In this document: positions 48,810 through 59,238 of the stretch, one piece after another
How the letters are laid out: each line of letters starts with the position of its first letter
How positions within the stretch are numbered: the stretch's first letter is position 1
Assembly (NCBI GenBank): GCA_014898425.1
Contig: RCSZ01000016.1
Coordinates: 124,001-188,000, forward strand
Length of the DNA stretch: 64,000 nucleotides
DNA from: Botryotinia globosa
Taxonomy: Eukaryota > Ascomycota > Leotiomycetes > Helotiales > Sclerotiniaceae
Direction: 5' to 3'
Position numbers and translations under genes: made by a program
Notes under the pieces: generated by a model
The model's input: the letters and a program-made list of their open reading frames with translations, nothing else
Told to the model about the DNA's origin: nothing
Databases searched by the model: none

Positions 48810-51800
48810 TTACAAACTTTTGCGATGATGTCGATGCGAGTATCTGTGATTGAAGTGCGCGTGCTTGTGGACAGCGCCATCTTCTCCGCCTCGACCCTTC
48901 TTATTCCCCTCGACAATCTTCGTGGGCATAGGTTTTTCCGACGAAGTCGCAACAGTTAGAACGGGCTTTGGACCAGTCGCCGCTGGGATAGTTGCAGCTG
49001 TCAAAGTCATAGATGACGAAGAAGCCAGCACTACTGAAGATGTTACAGGGGGATTCCATGTTGCAGTCTGAACCTGGTCGACCATAGTTGGTCCGCCGTA
49101 ATGAAACTCATCGTATTCGCAGTCGTCCTCTAGGAATTCGTTGCCTAGAATTTGCAAGATTGTGAAAACATCTTCATCATTAGCTCGCCGAGTTGCGTTA
49201 CCAACATCAACTAAAAAAGCAGCATTTTAGCAGCTGCATTCATGTCTAAATTATCAAAAAACCAGCAAGTAGGAGATCAAGGAGTCAATGTTTCTCACCA
49301 GTGATAAAATCCGATTTAAGATCCGTTAGGGACGACGGAATTGATACGAAATGATATCCATATCTGGCAAGTGCTTCTATCTGTTCATGGTTAGGCCCGT
49401 TATCGTTGCATTTTTGAATCGATCTCTTTAAATTGTTTAGTAACGTCGACGGAATTTTGTTCGAGGAATAGTCTGCTGGTTTGGCCGATCTCCAAGGCCT
49501 ATACCAAGGGTCATTTGCAAGGAGTACGAAGCCTCGATCGCTGGTCAATACTGCATTTATTGAACAGGGATTGACACTAAGCATGTCGTCATTTTGTCGA
49601 AGATACCGTGTGTCAAATGCTATACTCATAGCTCGAACCTTTTGTAAAGTCGTTATCGTCGATTGGCACGTCTTATCGGCAATTTTTCCGCCTTCACCAC
49701 TTATAGTTTGTGTTTTACTTTGGCAGAGAAGCCTCCATTTCTTTCCCGCTAGATTGTTTTGACGGCTAGGCAATAATCGGATTGATTGCCGCCAATCGCT
49801 TAAATGTCCTGTAGGCATGAAGTAAAGGGGTGGATACTCGTCTCTCTGGCAAGAAAGAGGATTTCGGAAGCTATCGACAAAGGGCCACCACACACTGTGA
49901 TGCTGTGAATTCCAAAGGGAAGGTGCCGGTCTGTCCTTGGATCCTTGATTCTGCCAAGGACATGTAATTACCGGTAGTTTCATAACACTTCCAACTGAAT
50001 TGTAATGGGCACAAGCTTGGGGCCAGTTGTCTTCGTCGCAGTTGATAGTGACTGTCGAAGTTACTGACAATGAAGTAGTATGATAGTCTGCCAGCCATGT
50101 ATCACATTCACCGATGTCTTTGGCTTGACTCTGAGGCGGCTTGTTTTGAGTGGGTTTGAAATCCGCAACACCTCCAATGTGTGCCTCCCATGTACCTGGT
50201 ATGTTGTTCAAAATTGCACCATTGGCAACTATTTGATTCAATCTGAATGACAAACCATTTCCTACAGGGTTATAAATGCATTCACTGGCTGGGACTTGAG
50301 AGCCACCTAGATACGCCTTTGAGTTGGATAAAGCTCGCACAACAGGACCATGCCCTCCAGTGATAACATTGTTCAAGTTCGTGTAGGGGCAAGTTACAAG
50401 ATCTTTGCTGGGAACTTCAATTTTTTCACAGCATAGACTTGAGAAATGTCCCGCCTTACAACCAGCCTTCGCGTATGCAATGTGTGTATTTTGAGTAAGC
50501 AGGAATTCTCCAGCCTTACATGTTTGAGAACAGGATGTAGCAGTACCTCGCCAGTTGCATTGGCCAAGACTAACACCAGTTTCCACACAAAATGCACGAT
50601 TAAATCCCTTGGATCCACCGGTGCAACCATCGGCAGTATAAGCATTCTTGTCGGCATCATATACCTAATGAATTGATCAGAGAGGATTTTGGATACCTTC
50701 TTATTAATAAGTACTCACCTTGCCATGGCCATATCCAACCGCTCGAAATCCAGGGGCGCACTGTGGAAGGTACTCACAGGTTGTCCAGTAGGCAAGCAGG
50801 GCCACGCTATTGGCTTTGCTTGTCGCGGTAAGCTTTGAGACAGTATAACTTGGAAACGAAGTTACATCTTCTCCAATATCTGCGAGAGGAGCAGTACTAG
50901 AACAAGGAGGAAATGGGCAAAAGCCTCGATTACACGCCCATTCACAAAGGCCGTAGTCCTGTCCATCTTTGTCTGCTGGGTAGCCAGTAAGGGTTGAATA
51001 TGTTGGAGCTGTATTTTCGGTGAAGCTTGCTGACGTACAGATACATTTTTCGTTTGGACAATTATTATACTTGCAGGTGAATGAACAAAGAGAATTCCAA
51101 TCGATATCGATCCCGGTACCGCCTGTACAGAAAGGTATTGGTGCTGCTGACGCCGCAGGTGGATTGCAGTCGTTCTTGTTCGCAATTGTGACACATGCCT
51201 TGGGGCAAACTCCATAGTTGCAACCAAAACTGCATAAACCTTCATATGTAATGTCGTACCCAGCCGCTGGACATCCGTTGAGACCAGTTGCTTTGAGTGT
51301 ATTTGTTCTGAGATTGCCTACTTCGGTGCAGGTGCAGACTGTTGGACAATAGTCATACGTGCATGCGAGAGCACAAAGCTCAGCATAATCCCCTGGACCA
51401 ATTCCTCTAACACAATGTAGAGCTGTTGAAAGATAAGCTGGAGCTACCGCCGAGACCGATGGTCCTGTGTCAGATCCAACCCAGGCATTCCAGTTCTCAA
51501 TACTGTCTGTGCAAACTGTAGAAATGGAACCTCCCGAGACTTGTGCAACTCGGGTACCATCTCTTAGAACAGTCACAATAACAGGCCCTGTACCTTTGTA
51601 CGTGACATTGCCATGATACAGTCCGACATTGCCATCTGGAATTCTCGTCCATGTAGCAGCTTGGTCGACACCACCTACAGTAACTTTGACTGTCGCTGTA
51701 GATCCAAGAAGAGCTGTAAAGAAGATCTTATCTTGGACGATCTCTGCTGGGCCATACTGAATCTGTAATTGACTTGCGGTGTTCCCTGTAGTTCCTCCTG

Positions 51801-52940
51801 TGGCACAGCCTGAAGCTGGCTGTGGTCGAAACCAAACCGACAAACCTTCTTCAGTAATTGTTGCAGCACCAGTTTTATAAATGTCGATCACGTATGGTAG
51901 AAAATGCCTCCATCCATCATGGGGAAAACCATCTGCATAATTATATTGAGCTTTTCCGTAACTTGAATCGAAAAGGGACCAGGCCTTAGCACGATTCGGT
52001 CCAATATAATGACCTAGATCAACAATCTTAGTATTTCCTCTCTAAAAATCAAGTAATGGGGACAAATACATTCTCCATAATCGTTCCACGTTATGATTTC
52101 TACAAATTCCGGTGCTGCATACCAGATTTGTGTCCACCTGTCGAACCACATGTCATCTCCCCTGTTGGGTATTTGTCAGTTTGATGTTCAAATTGACGGG
52201 CACGATCAAGTATGAATTATGAAAGAATTCGCATGTACCTCCATAGCCAATTTTTGTGATATCCGGGAAGATTGGTAAAGAACCAGGGGGAAGCCGGCAT
52301 CATGTAGGGTTTTCCGCCAAGAAATTGAAGATAGGAATAATCAGTTGTTGTAAACATATTATTTGGTCCCTCAGGCCAGGCCCCCCAACTGAAGAGACCA
52401 TTCGGAACTCCAGTGGCCATAGCTGCTTTGGCGCCCAAAGACGACCAAGATGGAATGAAGAAACAACCTGTGTCCTGGATAATTGTTGGCCAATCTTGCG
52501 TGTTATCAACACCCTCAAATGTCGATACGAAGGCTTGCCCATTGTAAAAATAGTATGCAGCTTCCGTTTTGTATTGATTAACCAGAGCAATCACATCTGC
52601 CTGTAACCACGCTCCATTACCAGCATAATCAAAGGAGAAGAACAGTTTAAAGCCCTTGCTCCCAGCGATCGAAAAGAGTGTTGGTAGCTGCGCAGCAACC
52701 GTTGAATCATTGTTAGCGATATTCAACGCGAAGGCATCGATATGAGCAATTTGAGCTTGGTTGATATCGTCTTCCCAGTCATCAGTGCTGTATGAAGCTG
52801 TATTGCCGACCTGCATATATAATATCAGCAAACGACGTTGCATGGTAGACGACATTTCATACCATAAAATGTGCAAAGACGGCTTTTGAGCGTACTAGTG
52901 TGAGACTTGATAGCAGAGCTATCAGCATTAGAAGTTTCAT
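48810..52940 (-). CDS. Secreted GH71 alpha-1,3-glucanase fused to Cys-rich modules and a killer-toxin-like-chitinase C-terminal region
   Basis: Six exons, 52940-52863, 52810-52239, 52161-52070, 52013-50719, 50664-49299 and 49210-48810, close in phase to 1267 residues. After a signal peptide (MKLLMLIALLSSLTLVRS) the GH71 domain (about 20-430) begins KAVFAHFMVGN and contains DAFALN, FKLFFSFDYAGNG, FVSTFEG, FSWGAWP, SPWFFTNLPGYHKNW and WNDYGECHYIGP, the core mutanase signatures. Four modules (about 430-650) share LC-x3-C-x4-CP-x2-3-C and resemble the glucan-binding CBM24 type. The rest (about 660-1267) starts GYGHGKVYDADKNAY and has CKAGHFSSLCCE, a RDEYPP segment near 950 and CEYDEFHYGGPTMV, features I know from subgroup-C chitinases. 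The tail is His/Arg-rich (HRYSHRHHRKSL). The intron at 52014-52069 is needed to restore GECHYIGP. The enzyme should cut alpha-1,3-glucan in cell walls. Whether the C-terminal region has its own activity is unknown. Confidence 0.85.
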
Positions 52941-54376
52941 ACTGCTTGCTGTCTATTCTGAGTATGTCAAGCTACTTGCTACCTTGGACTGTTGATGAAG
53001 CTTCTACAGCAATGAAAGCATATTATATCAATGAAGAGCTTGAGGTAGGTAGCAGCCGCTGTATTTGATTTCATATAAACTTCTTCATGTTACTTCCCCT
53101 CGTCCCCGGATAATAATAGCACTGTATGCTAGGCGTATAGTGAGCATATCGCGTACTGTGTAAACTCCACAATGCGGATCTACATTGGGCTTGAGAAACG
53201 TGCGATTAGGCTACACAACAGGTACTCGTGTGGCCAGAAAGTATACAATTCCAATACTAGATGCATATACCATAAGATAGTAAATTACAAGAGAACTAAC
53301 CTGGTTTTCATAGCTCCGGAGTTGCATACTTTCTGGCCACACGAGTATCCGCAGAGCGGATACATAATGATCTCGATAGGTAACCCATGGATTACCCGCT
53401 AACAAAATGGGTAATCCAAAATCTAAACAAATGATCTATAAATAATTTATAAATAATTTGTAGAATAGATAGGATTTTTGATAGATAATCTGCAAGGTGA
53501 ATTATTTGCGGATAATCTATGGGTATAGATAATTTTTGCGTAGCCTACATGCGATGTATGTGATTGCGATACTCCGTATGGGTCACAATCTCCGGCCTAA
53601 CCTACACGAAAGGCTTCAACTTACCAGAGTGAATTGATTAGCTGGAAGCGCCAGATCTTCAGGGTTTTCATACATATTGCCAGGGACAAAGATCCACATT
53701 GGAGAGGGTTCAATCCGACGGCTGGAAGGCCCTCCTGGCACGATACTGATTCCGAAAATGAATTTTGGCAACCGGGAACTTTGCAGCTGTTGGGTTTCAT
53801 TCAGAAATTCAACCAGTATGATACATAGCACTTGTACAAGTGTAGAAGTATTTCCATGGGATTCAGATTGATTGCCCACAAAGTACCCACTAGGAAACAG
53901 GATTCTAGGCATTAGAATGAGCTAGAAGTGAAAATTTGTAATTATATAAATCGAAAATGTAAAATAAAAACAAGATTATCATACTTTAAGAACACATCTA
54001 AATTGCAGACTAGTAAAACACCGTTGTGGAAATTCCGATGTAAACCAACCAATCAGCATCCTGGGTTGAAAGCTTTTAAGTACAAATTAAAAATTCTGAT
54101 TCACTAGTTCACATCGGATCGACCCAAATAGCTATAGATTTATTATTGTGGTATAATAAAGGTATTTTCGAAATTTTTGTCTAATTCAGAAGTATCTAGG
54201 AACCCTATTGACCGCTTAATACAGCCGATTAATTATTAGTGGAAAATTATGAATTGTTTCATACGTTGCGATGACTCAGCATAATATCTGGCATTCGCAA
54301 TAAGTTCCGCCTCGTCCTTGACAACCATAAATCTATACATCTTGGTAGTTTTCAGTTATATTCAACTCTGCCCAAA
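52941..54376. other. Divergent intergenic region with MITE C1
   Basis: Holds the promoter of the minus-strand GH71 gene (52941-53150) and the 5' flank of the plus-strand gene at 54377. It includes MITE C1 (53225-53345) and then AT-rich sequence with a GGATTACCC/GGGTAATCC inverted pair near 53385-53420. A short inverted pair, CCGATGTAAACC/ACATCGGATC, lies at about 54028-54120. No coding frame is supported. Confidence 0.5.
53225..53345. mobile_element. MITE C, copy 1 (121 bp, TA target duplication)
   Basis: Inverted termini of about 30 bp begin CTCGTGTGGCCAGAAAGTAT at the left and CTCGTGTGGCCAGAAAGTAT at the right (reverse complement), with TA directly outside (53223-53224 and 53346-53347). 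The interior matches the copy at 57734-57854 in the opposite orientation. Confidence 0.85.
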
Positions 54377-55429
54377 ATGTCAACTGACCATAGATCTACC
54401 AATTCGTTATTCCCCCCGGTTTCACAACCTTCTCAGTACAAGCCACCTCAAAGTAGAGATCTACCCACTGAAATTCCGCACATACCTGACAATAATGACC
54501 CATCAACCGAATGGCTCCCTATATACAACAAACGAACCCCTTACGTTGAGGCCGAAATTGTATATCTCATTCATGAAATTGTCCGAAATTATGTTCGGCT
54601 GTCAGCAGTTTCGGAGGATGTAGTAACTTGGCCTCCGGAGGGTGGTCATCACCTTGATGAGGCGCTTTGCAATGAGCTCAATATTTCTGATGCGGCAAAA
54701 TCACTAATCCGGCTTTTACCTTCTGGAAGTAGCATCTTCCCCGTTTTTCTTTATCAATCCAGTCAACTTTTTGAAATTTCGGATGATGGTTTTGGTCTGC
54801 GCGCTAGTCGCGAGTCTCCATCGTTCGATGAGGAAAAAGACCCCCCAGCCGAGCGCTATATATTACCGTATGATGTTCAGCTGTCTGCTGGGGATCCGGA
54901 GACGCCTGTTATAATCCTTGATACAAGAGAAAGTAAGTGTAATGTCCGAGACAAACTTATCGTCCTAACATAATGCTTGTAGATACGATCCGAGTAGTAT
55001 CTACTATGGACGATGGTGCAGACGATTCGAACCCCCCTAATGCACCCCTTGAGCGACCTAATGACCCTTGCTACTATCGAAACTATTGGCCTAGGCATGC
55101 TCCAAGTTTCCTTCGTATACAGTTGAATAGAATCAAGGCTTTAGATGTCATTCCACCGGGACCGAGTGCATTAAGCTACATTGACTTTGCAGACGAATGG
55201 ATGGTGAGTAAAATTCCATGTTTTAATGAATGATGTGTAATATACGAGACTAACTATCTGCCTCCTGCTTGTATAGCGGCGTAAGATCAAGCATTCTCTA
55301 GAAGGTACATATGGTTGGCCGGATAATTTCAATCAAGAAGCATGGGATGAAGATCGTGATCGAATTTGGGAAGAGGCTGAAGAAGAGTACGAACGTTTGG
55401 GTCGACCAAAAGTGTTAAGATTCTTATGA
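54377..55429 (+). CDS. Hypothetical protein (309 aa)
   Basis: Three exons, 54377-54932, 54983-55203 and 55277-55429, join in phase. The intron donors GTAAGT and GTGAGT and acceptors TGTAG and TATAG are good. The protein has a Pro/Ser-rich N-terminus without a signal peptide and a more globular middle (PYVEAEIVYLIHEIVRNYVR; LCNELNISDAAKSLIRLLPS). The C-terminal segment, GTYGWPDNFNQEAWDEDRDR then WEEAEEEYERLGRPKVLRFL, looks like an acidic helix. I recognise no domain. Its place between two secreted wall-active proteins may be chance. Start context is CAAAATGTC. Confidence 0.7.
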
Positions 55430-55772
55430 TCTACCCAATAAGGTTTCGAAAGATGTATCACCAAATTACAATCATTTGATTCCCTTAAAATGGGCACGGT
55501 GAAAAGCAAAAGTTCTGAAGGTACAATATCAAATTTATATAGATTCCTAAAAGCAAAACTACAGATCTGGTGTTATTCACAAATTCGGTAATGTATCTTT
55601 GAAAATCTGCCCAAGTAAGCCTCAATTTTAGGAATTTATTCGACTACTTTCTCACTGTTTCTCTCATTTGTGAGCCTCAGAACTTTTCATGGGCAACAGA
55701 TAGTTACAGTACAGCTTTCAAATACTTGGTTGGTATATTTGAATTGGCGGACTAAAAAAAGATGTTAGCATG

Positions 55773-57274
55773 CTATATACAAGCAAGTAGACATTGAGGA
55801 GCTACAGACCCAACGCAAACAGTATGATTTTGTACCACAAAATCGTATGAGATGAAAGAATTGTAAGAATAAAAGTCCGCAAGGGTAAGATTCGTGTATT
55901 CCGAGACAACGATTGACACTGGAACATTCGCATTGGCAAAATCTGTAGCCCCTGTATTGACGACCAAAATGGGGCATGACATAGGTGCGCAGAGGGTTCT
56001 ATCGGTGAGGCCACTACAATCTAAATCGTTATTTAAGTTATAAAGGCCTGCCGTTGGAATCCCAAATTTCATGACGGCCTCCTGACATGTGTATATTTCG
56101 CTGCTAGTAATAGATATATTTTGGGGGCAATCTGTTGTAACGGGAGGAGGGGCGGAAACAATGTCATCACTGAAATGTACTCGTTAGATTCATAGACGAG
56201 TTAGTGAATATGAGCCAGAAACACGTACATGACTATAACTCCTGAGACATTGTGAGCTGGTGTAAACGCCTCGTTAAGCTCACAATTTCGTTGCATATTC
56301 GCCCAAACCTGCTCCGTGACTTCACTGTAGAAGATGTTGAGCTTCATTTCTTACCAATATGGTGATACTTACTCCCAGGTGTTGCCCCAAGCACTTTCAT
56401 ATCCGGCTTTAAATTTCTGTCTTTTTTAATATTAGCTAATGGCAGGATCTAACCCGGAAGAACATACAGAAAGCAGGAGCTGCATTGAATTTCCAAAGGA
56501 TATTCATCGAAATCCAGTGCGCTAATCCAGCCGTAGTTGTCATCATCTATTGGATCAGCAGCATTGACATAATAATCCATTGCAGACATGTCATCACGCC
56601 CAGATGTGTCGAAAACACTGTCGAGCTCTTCCCAATCAGGTTCTGTGCATGTACCATTTTCGTCTGTCAAATGTTCCCAGACACCTTGGGTCGAATCTAG
56701 ATAGCACTTTTGTGGATTTACTGGCCATGTTGCAACGTTATTCGCAACCATAGTCGTTATATTCCAGCTGAAACCAGTCAGTCTAGTCATGCCGACCTTC
56801 AGCGTGAACTTACCTATCTTCCACGTCCAAACAGTACTCCTTAGTTGATATATCTGTCAAACATATCAGACCCCACTTATAGTCTATCAAATCAACCAAG
56901 TCATGCAGCGACATGCTATTGCCGTCAATGGAGAAAGTATCACCAGGACAAGCAGTTTGAGAAACAGAATGTAAAGCCGCCAATCCCGTCCGGCAAGCTG
57001 CTGTGCAGAGTAAATCCAAAGATGATGTAGTCCATTCTAGAAAATGATGTTAGATACTGAAACTTTTCTTGGCTTATAATGACAGACTTGTGCTTTGAAT
57101 TGAGTATGGGGTTAACTGAACCAGACTATCGCAATTGAGCTCAGTGTTCAATGCTGCATCACACGCCTCACTTATGTCTGCAGAAAGTACGGTCTTGTGC
57201 AGACCATTATATAGTGAAGCTGCCTCTGTGATTCCGAAGCTATGGAATGATAGTAAGAATGTCAATAATAGCAT
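55773..57274 (-). CDS. Secreted LysM-type protein (LysM effector-like)
   Basis: Six exons, 57274-57088, 57036-56814, 56767-56468, 56420-56373, 56324-56229 and 56169-55773, join in phase to 416 residues; introns are 46-59 bp. The signal peptide is MLLLTFLLSFHSFGITEA. The N-terminal half has the Cys pattern of fungal LysM-protein prodomains: CDAALNTELNCDSL, DLLCTAACRTGLAAL, ACPGDTF, LICLTD, YCLDVED, CTEPDW and CSSCFL. A further conserved-looking helix reads WEEVTEQVWANMQRNC. The C-terminal segment ITSSEIYTCQEAVMKFGIP then LYNLNNDLDCSGL and LCAPMSCPIL fits one degenerate LysM domain. LysM proteins bind chitin oligomers; secreted ones can shield fungal walls or block plant chitin sensing. Intron 1 has a weak donor (GTCTGT). 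Only one LysM-like unit is clear, so the binding role is inferred. Confidence 0.7.
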
Positions 57275-58464
57275 CTTGAATGATGGCAGTATATTAGGCG
57301 CTCGACATATGTAACTTAGATATTGGAAAGACTGGACTCAAGACGCTATTCTCTACCTTCGAGAAAAATACAAAGCACATATTGTGATCTTTGAAAGTGG
57401 AGACAAACTCCTCAACTATCGGGGCACATCAGTCACAAAAAGCTTACTTTTCCTAAAGCTCTTAGCTTGTGCTCAATTATTGATGGATATGCGGAGATGG
57501 CCAGCTGTAGCCGGTCGCCAGGGTTCGTAGCCTCTCAATATAATCAGATTCTGATGTTCCGAGAGTCCAGCAAGGACCAGTCCAACTTTTTTTTATGATA
57601 CTTCACGAGGGGATAGCAAAGTTAGATTAAGTCCTTGCTCCATGCATCTCTGATCCTGGCCAAAAAAGTAGGCAGACCTGCGGGAGTCCGGACATTCGAC
57701 CCACTCGAGACCCGCCCTATCCTTTAAATGGTACTCGTGCAGCCAGAAAGTATGCAACTCCGAAGCTAGGAAAACCAGGTTAGTCTTTTTGTAGTTTACC
57801 ATCTTGTGGTATGTGCATCTAGCGTTGGAGTTGCATACTTTCTGGCCGCACGAGTAACAATCTGCATATGCACTAACAACAATAAAATAACCTTGGTGTT
57901 GATGGAATGGTTCACGTGATGATGAGAAGTAGGTACAACCCTTAAGGTAACATATATAGGTGAATTGAGTCAAATTGGTAACCTCTAAGCCCCTCAAAGT
58001 CTACCCTAAAGCTTCCCATTATATCCTTAAGAGAGTCACAATCTCAACACTTAACCATATAGACTATATACTTATTATTATTGTCAATTATTCGATGCCG
58101 AAGTTAGCAAACTGCACATCTCGAGGAGTGTCTCCACAGAAGAAATATAGTAGTCGATCGAAGGTGGCCCCTGTGCACACAAAAGAGTTTCTTACGCCCG
58201 CAAATCCGAGAAAATCTTCAAATTCTCTCTATGCTCAGCTCCAGTACCAACCTATTGGTGTTATCTCGGTCGTTTCTATGTTCCGCGGAAGTGCATTGAT
58301 CCTAGCTTAGCTGGACCGGAGATTGCTCTAATCTCATAGGTAGAAGTACGGGATTTCATTCCGCCCGTTCTTGTATGTCATATCAGGCAATGACTACCAA
58401 TATTTTGGCTATAAAGTCTTCGATTATTGAATAGCTTCTTGAGTACCAATACATCAATGTCACT
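57275..58464. other. Intergenic region with MITE C2
   Basis: Promoter of the LysM-type gene lies at 57275-57500. MITE C2 occupies 57734-57854. The rest, including a frame at 57975-58310 that lacks an ATG at its start, shows no support for coding. Start of the next gene is at 58465. Confidence 0.5.
57734..57854. mobile_element. MITE C, copy 2 (121 bp, TA target duplication)
   Basis: Same length as copy 1 and inverted relative to it. Termini are CTCGTGCAGCCAGAAAGTAT at the left and CTCGTGCGGCCAGAAAGTAT at the right (reverse complement), with TA on both sides (57732-57733 and 57855-57856). Close similarity of the two copies suggests recent activity compared with the RIP-mutated elements elsewhere. 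Confidence 0.85.
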
Positions 58465-58927
58465 ATGAAGTTTTGTGAATCATCCACCATCTTCTTGCTC
58501 GTGTGCACAATTGTCCACGCAGCTTCCAATAAGCGCACTCTTTGCGGGCGGCCTGTTGATATTCAGGTCAATAAAACCACACCGACGTATTGTAATGTCC
58601 ATGGTGTTATCACACAAAGAGGTTCCCAGCTATTGAATATATGGTATGTGCAAAACACCTCCACGTTGTAGAGCCTAGCTCATATGAATTCTTTTCCTCA
58701 GGGACAATCAACCCCCCCAATCGTCACCTGAAGAATGCGGAGCTTATTGTCAGCAGAGAATCGGAAACTATTCCGAGTCATTCAGTGTTGAAGCCAGTTT
58801 GAATGGCAGTGCCTACTCATGCAGTTGCTACCAGTTTGGCATTGGGGCGCTGAAGTTGAATGCGATGGGGGGCAACACGTCAGTGGCGTATTATGACACT
58901 GCTTGCTTTTCTTTCTCTAGCTGTTGA
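58465..58927 (+). CDS. Small secreted eight-cysteine protein, hypothetical
   Basis: Two exons, 58465-58643 and 58702-58927, around a 58-bp intron (GTATGT..CCTCAG) give 134 residues; without splicing the frame ends at 58671. The signal peptide is MKFCESSTIFLLVCTIVHA. The mature chain has eight cysteines (LCGR, YCNV, ECGAYCQQ, YSCSCYQF, TACFSF and the final SSC), an even number that suits four disulfides, and three possible N-glycosylation sites. I do not recognise the family. It lies 1.2 kb from the divergently oriented LysM-type gene, so the two are candidates for joint regulation in a secreted, wall- or host-interacting gene set. Confidence 0.75.
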
Positions 58928-59238
58928 GCCATGAATTTACTGGCAATTCTGAAGAACAGTTGGTGGTGGTAGCAATGCAATGTAATGCAATGACAAGCTT
59001 AATTCCAGAAGAAGTAGGAGCGCAAAAGTATATTTCGATACATTCAATTGTTACAGTATTGTATTTTGTGCGTAATATCCATTGATCAATTTTCCGTAAT
59101 GACTTTACATACATCAGTGCGAAGCACTTATAAATATCTATTGCGGCTATGTGGATTAGATTCAAGATCCCATCAGTTCGAGAGGACCTTGTACATGATC
59201 TTGATAGTCTCGATTAAGATTGTTGCTATGTACTGTAA
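58928..59238. other. Short convergent spacer
   Basis: 3' flanks of the small secreted protein gene and of the minus-strand gene ending at 59239. No gene is seen. Confidence 0.5.

Noticed and set aside
52014..52069. Frameshift in the GH71 domain after WNDYGE
   Set aside because: A 56-bp intron with branch ACTAA and acceptor GATCTAG restores the family motif CHYIGP, so the gene is intact.
57975..58310. 111-codon plus-strand frame
   Set aside because: Starts at a non-ATG codon; from its first ATG only about 70 codons remain, without motifs.
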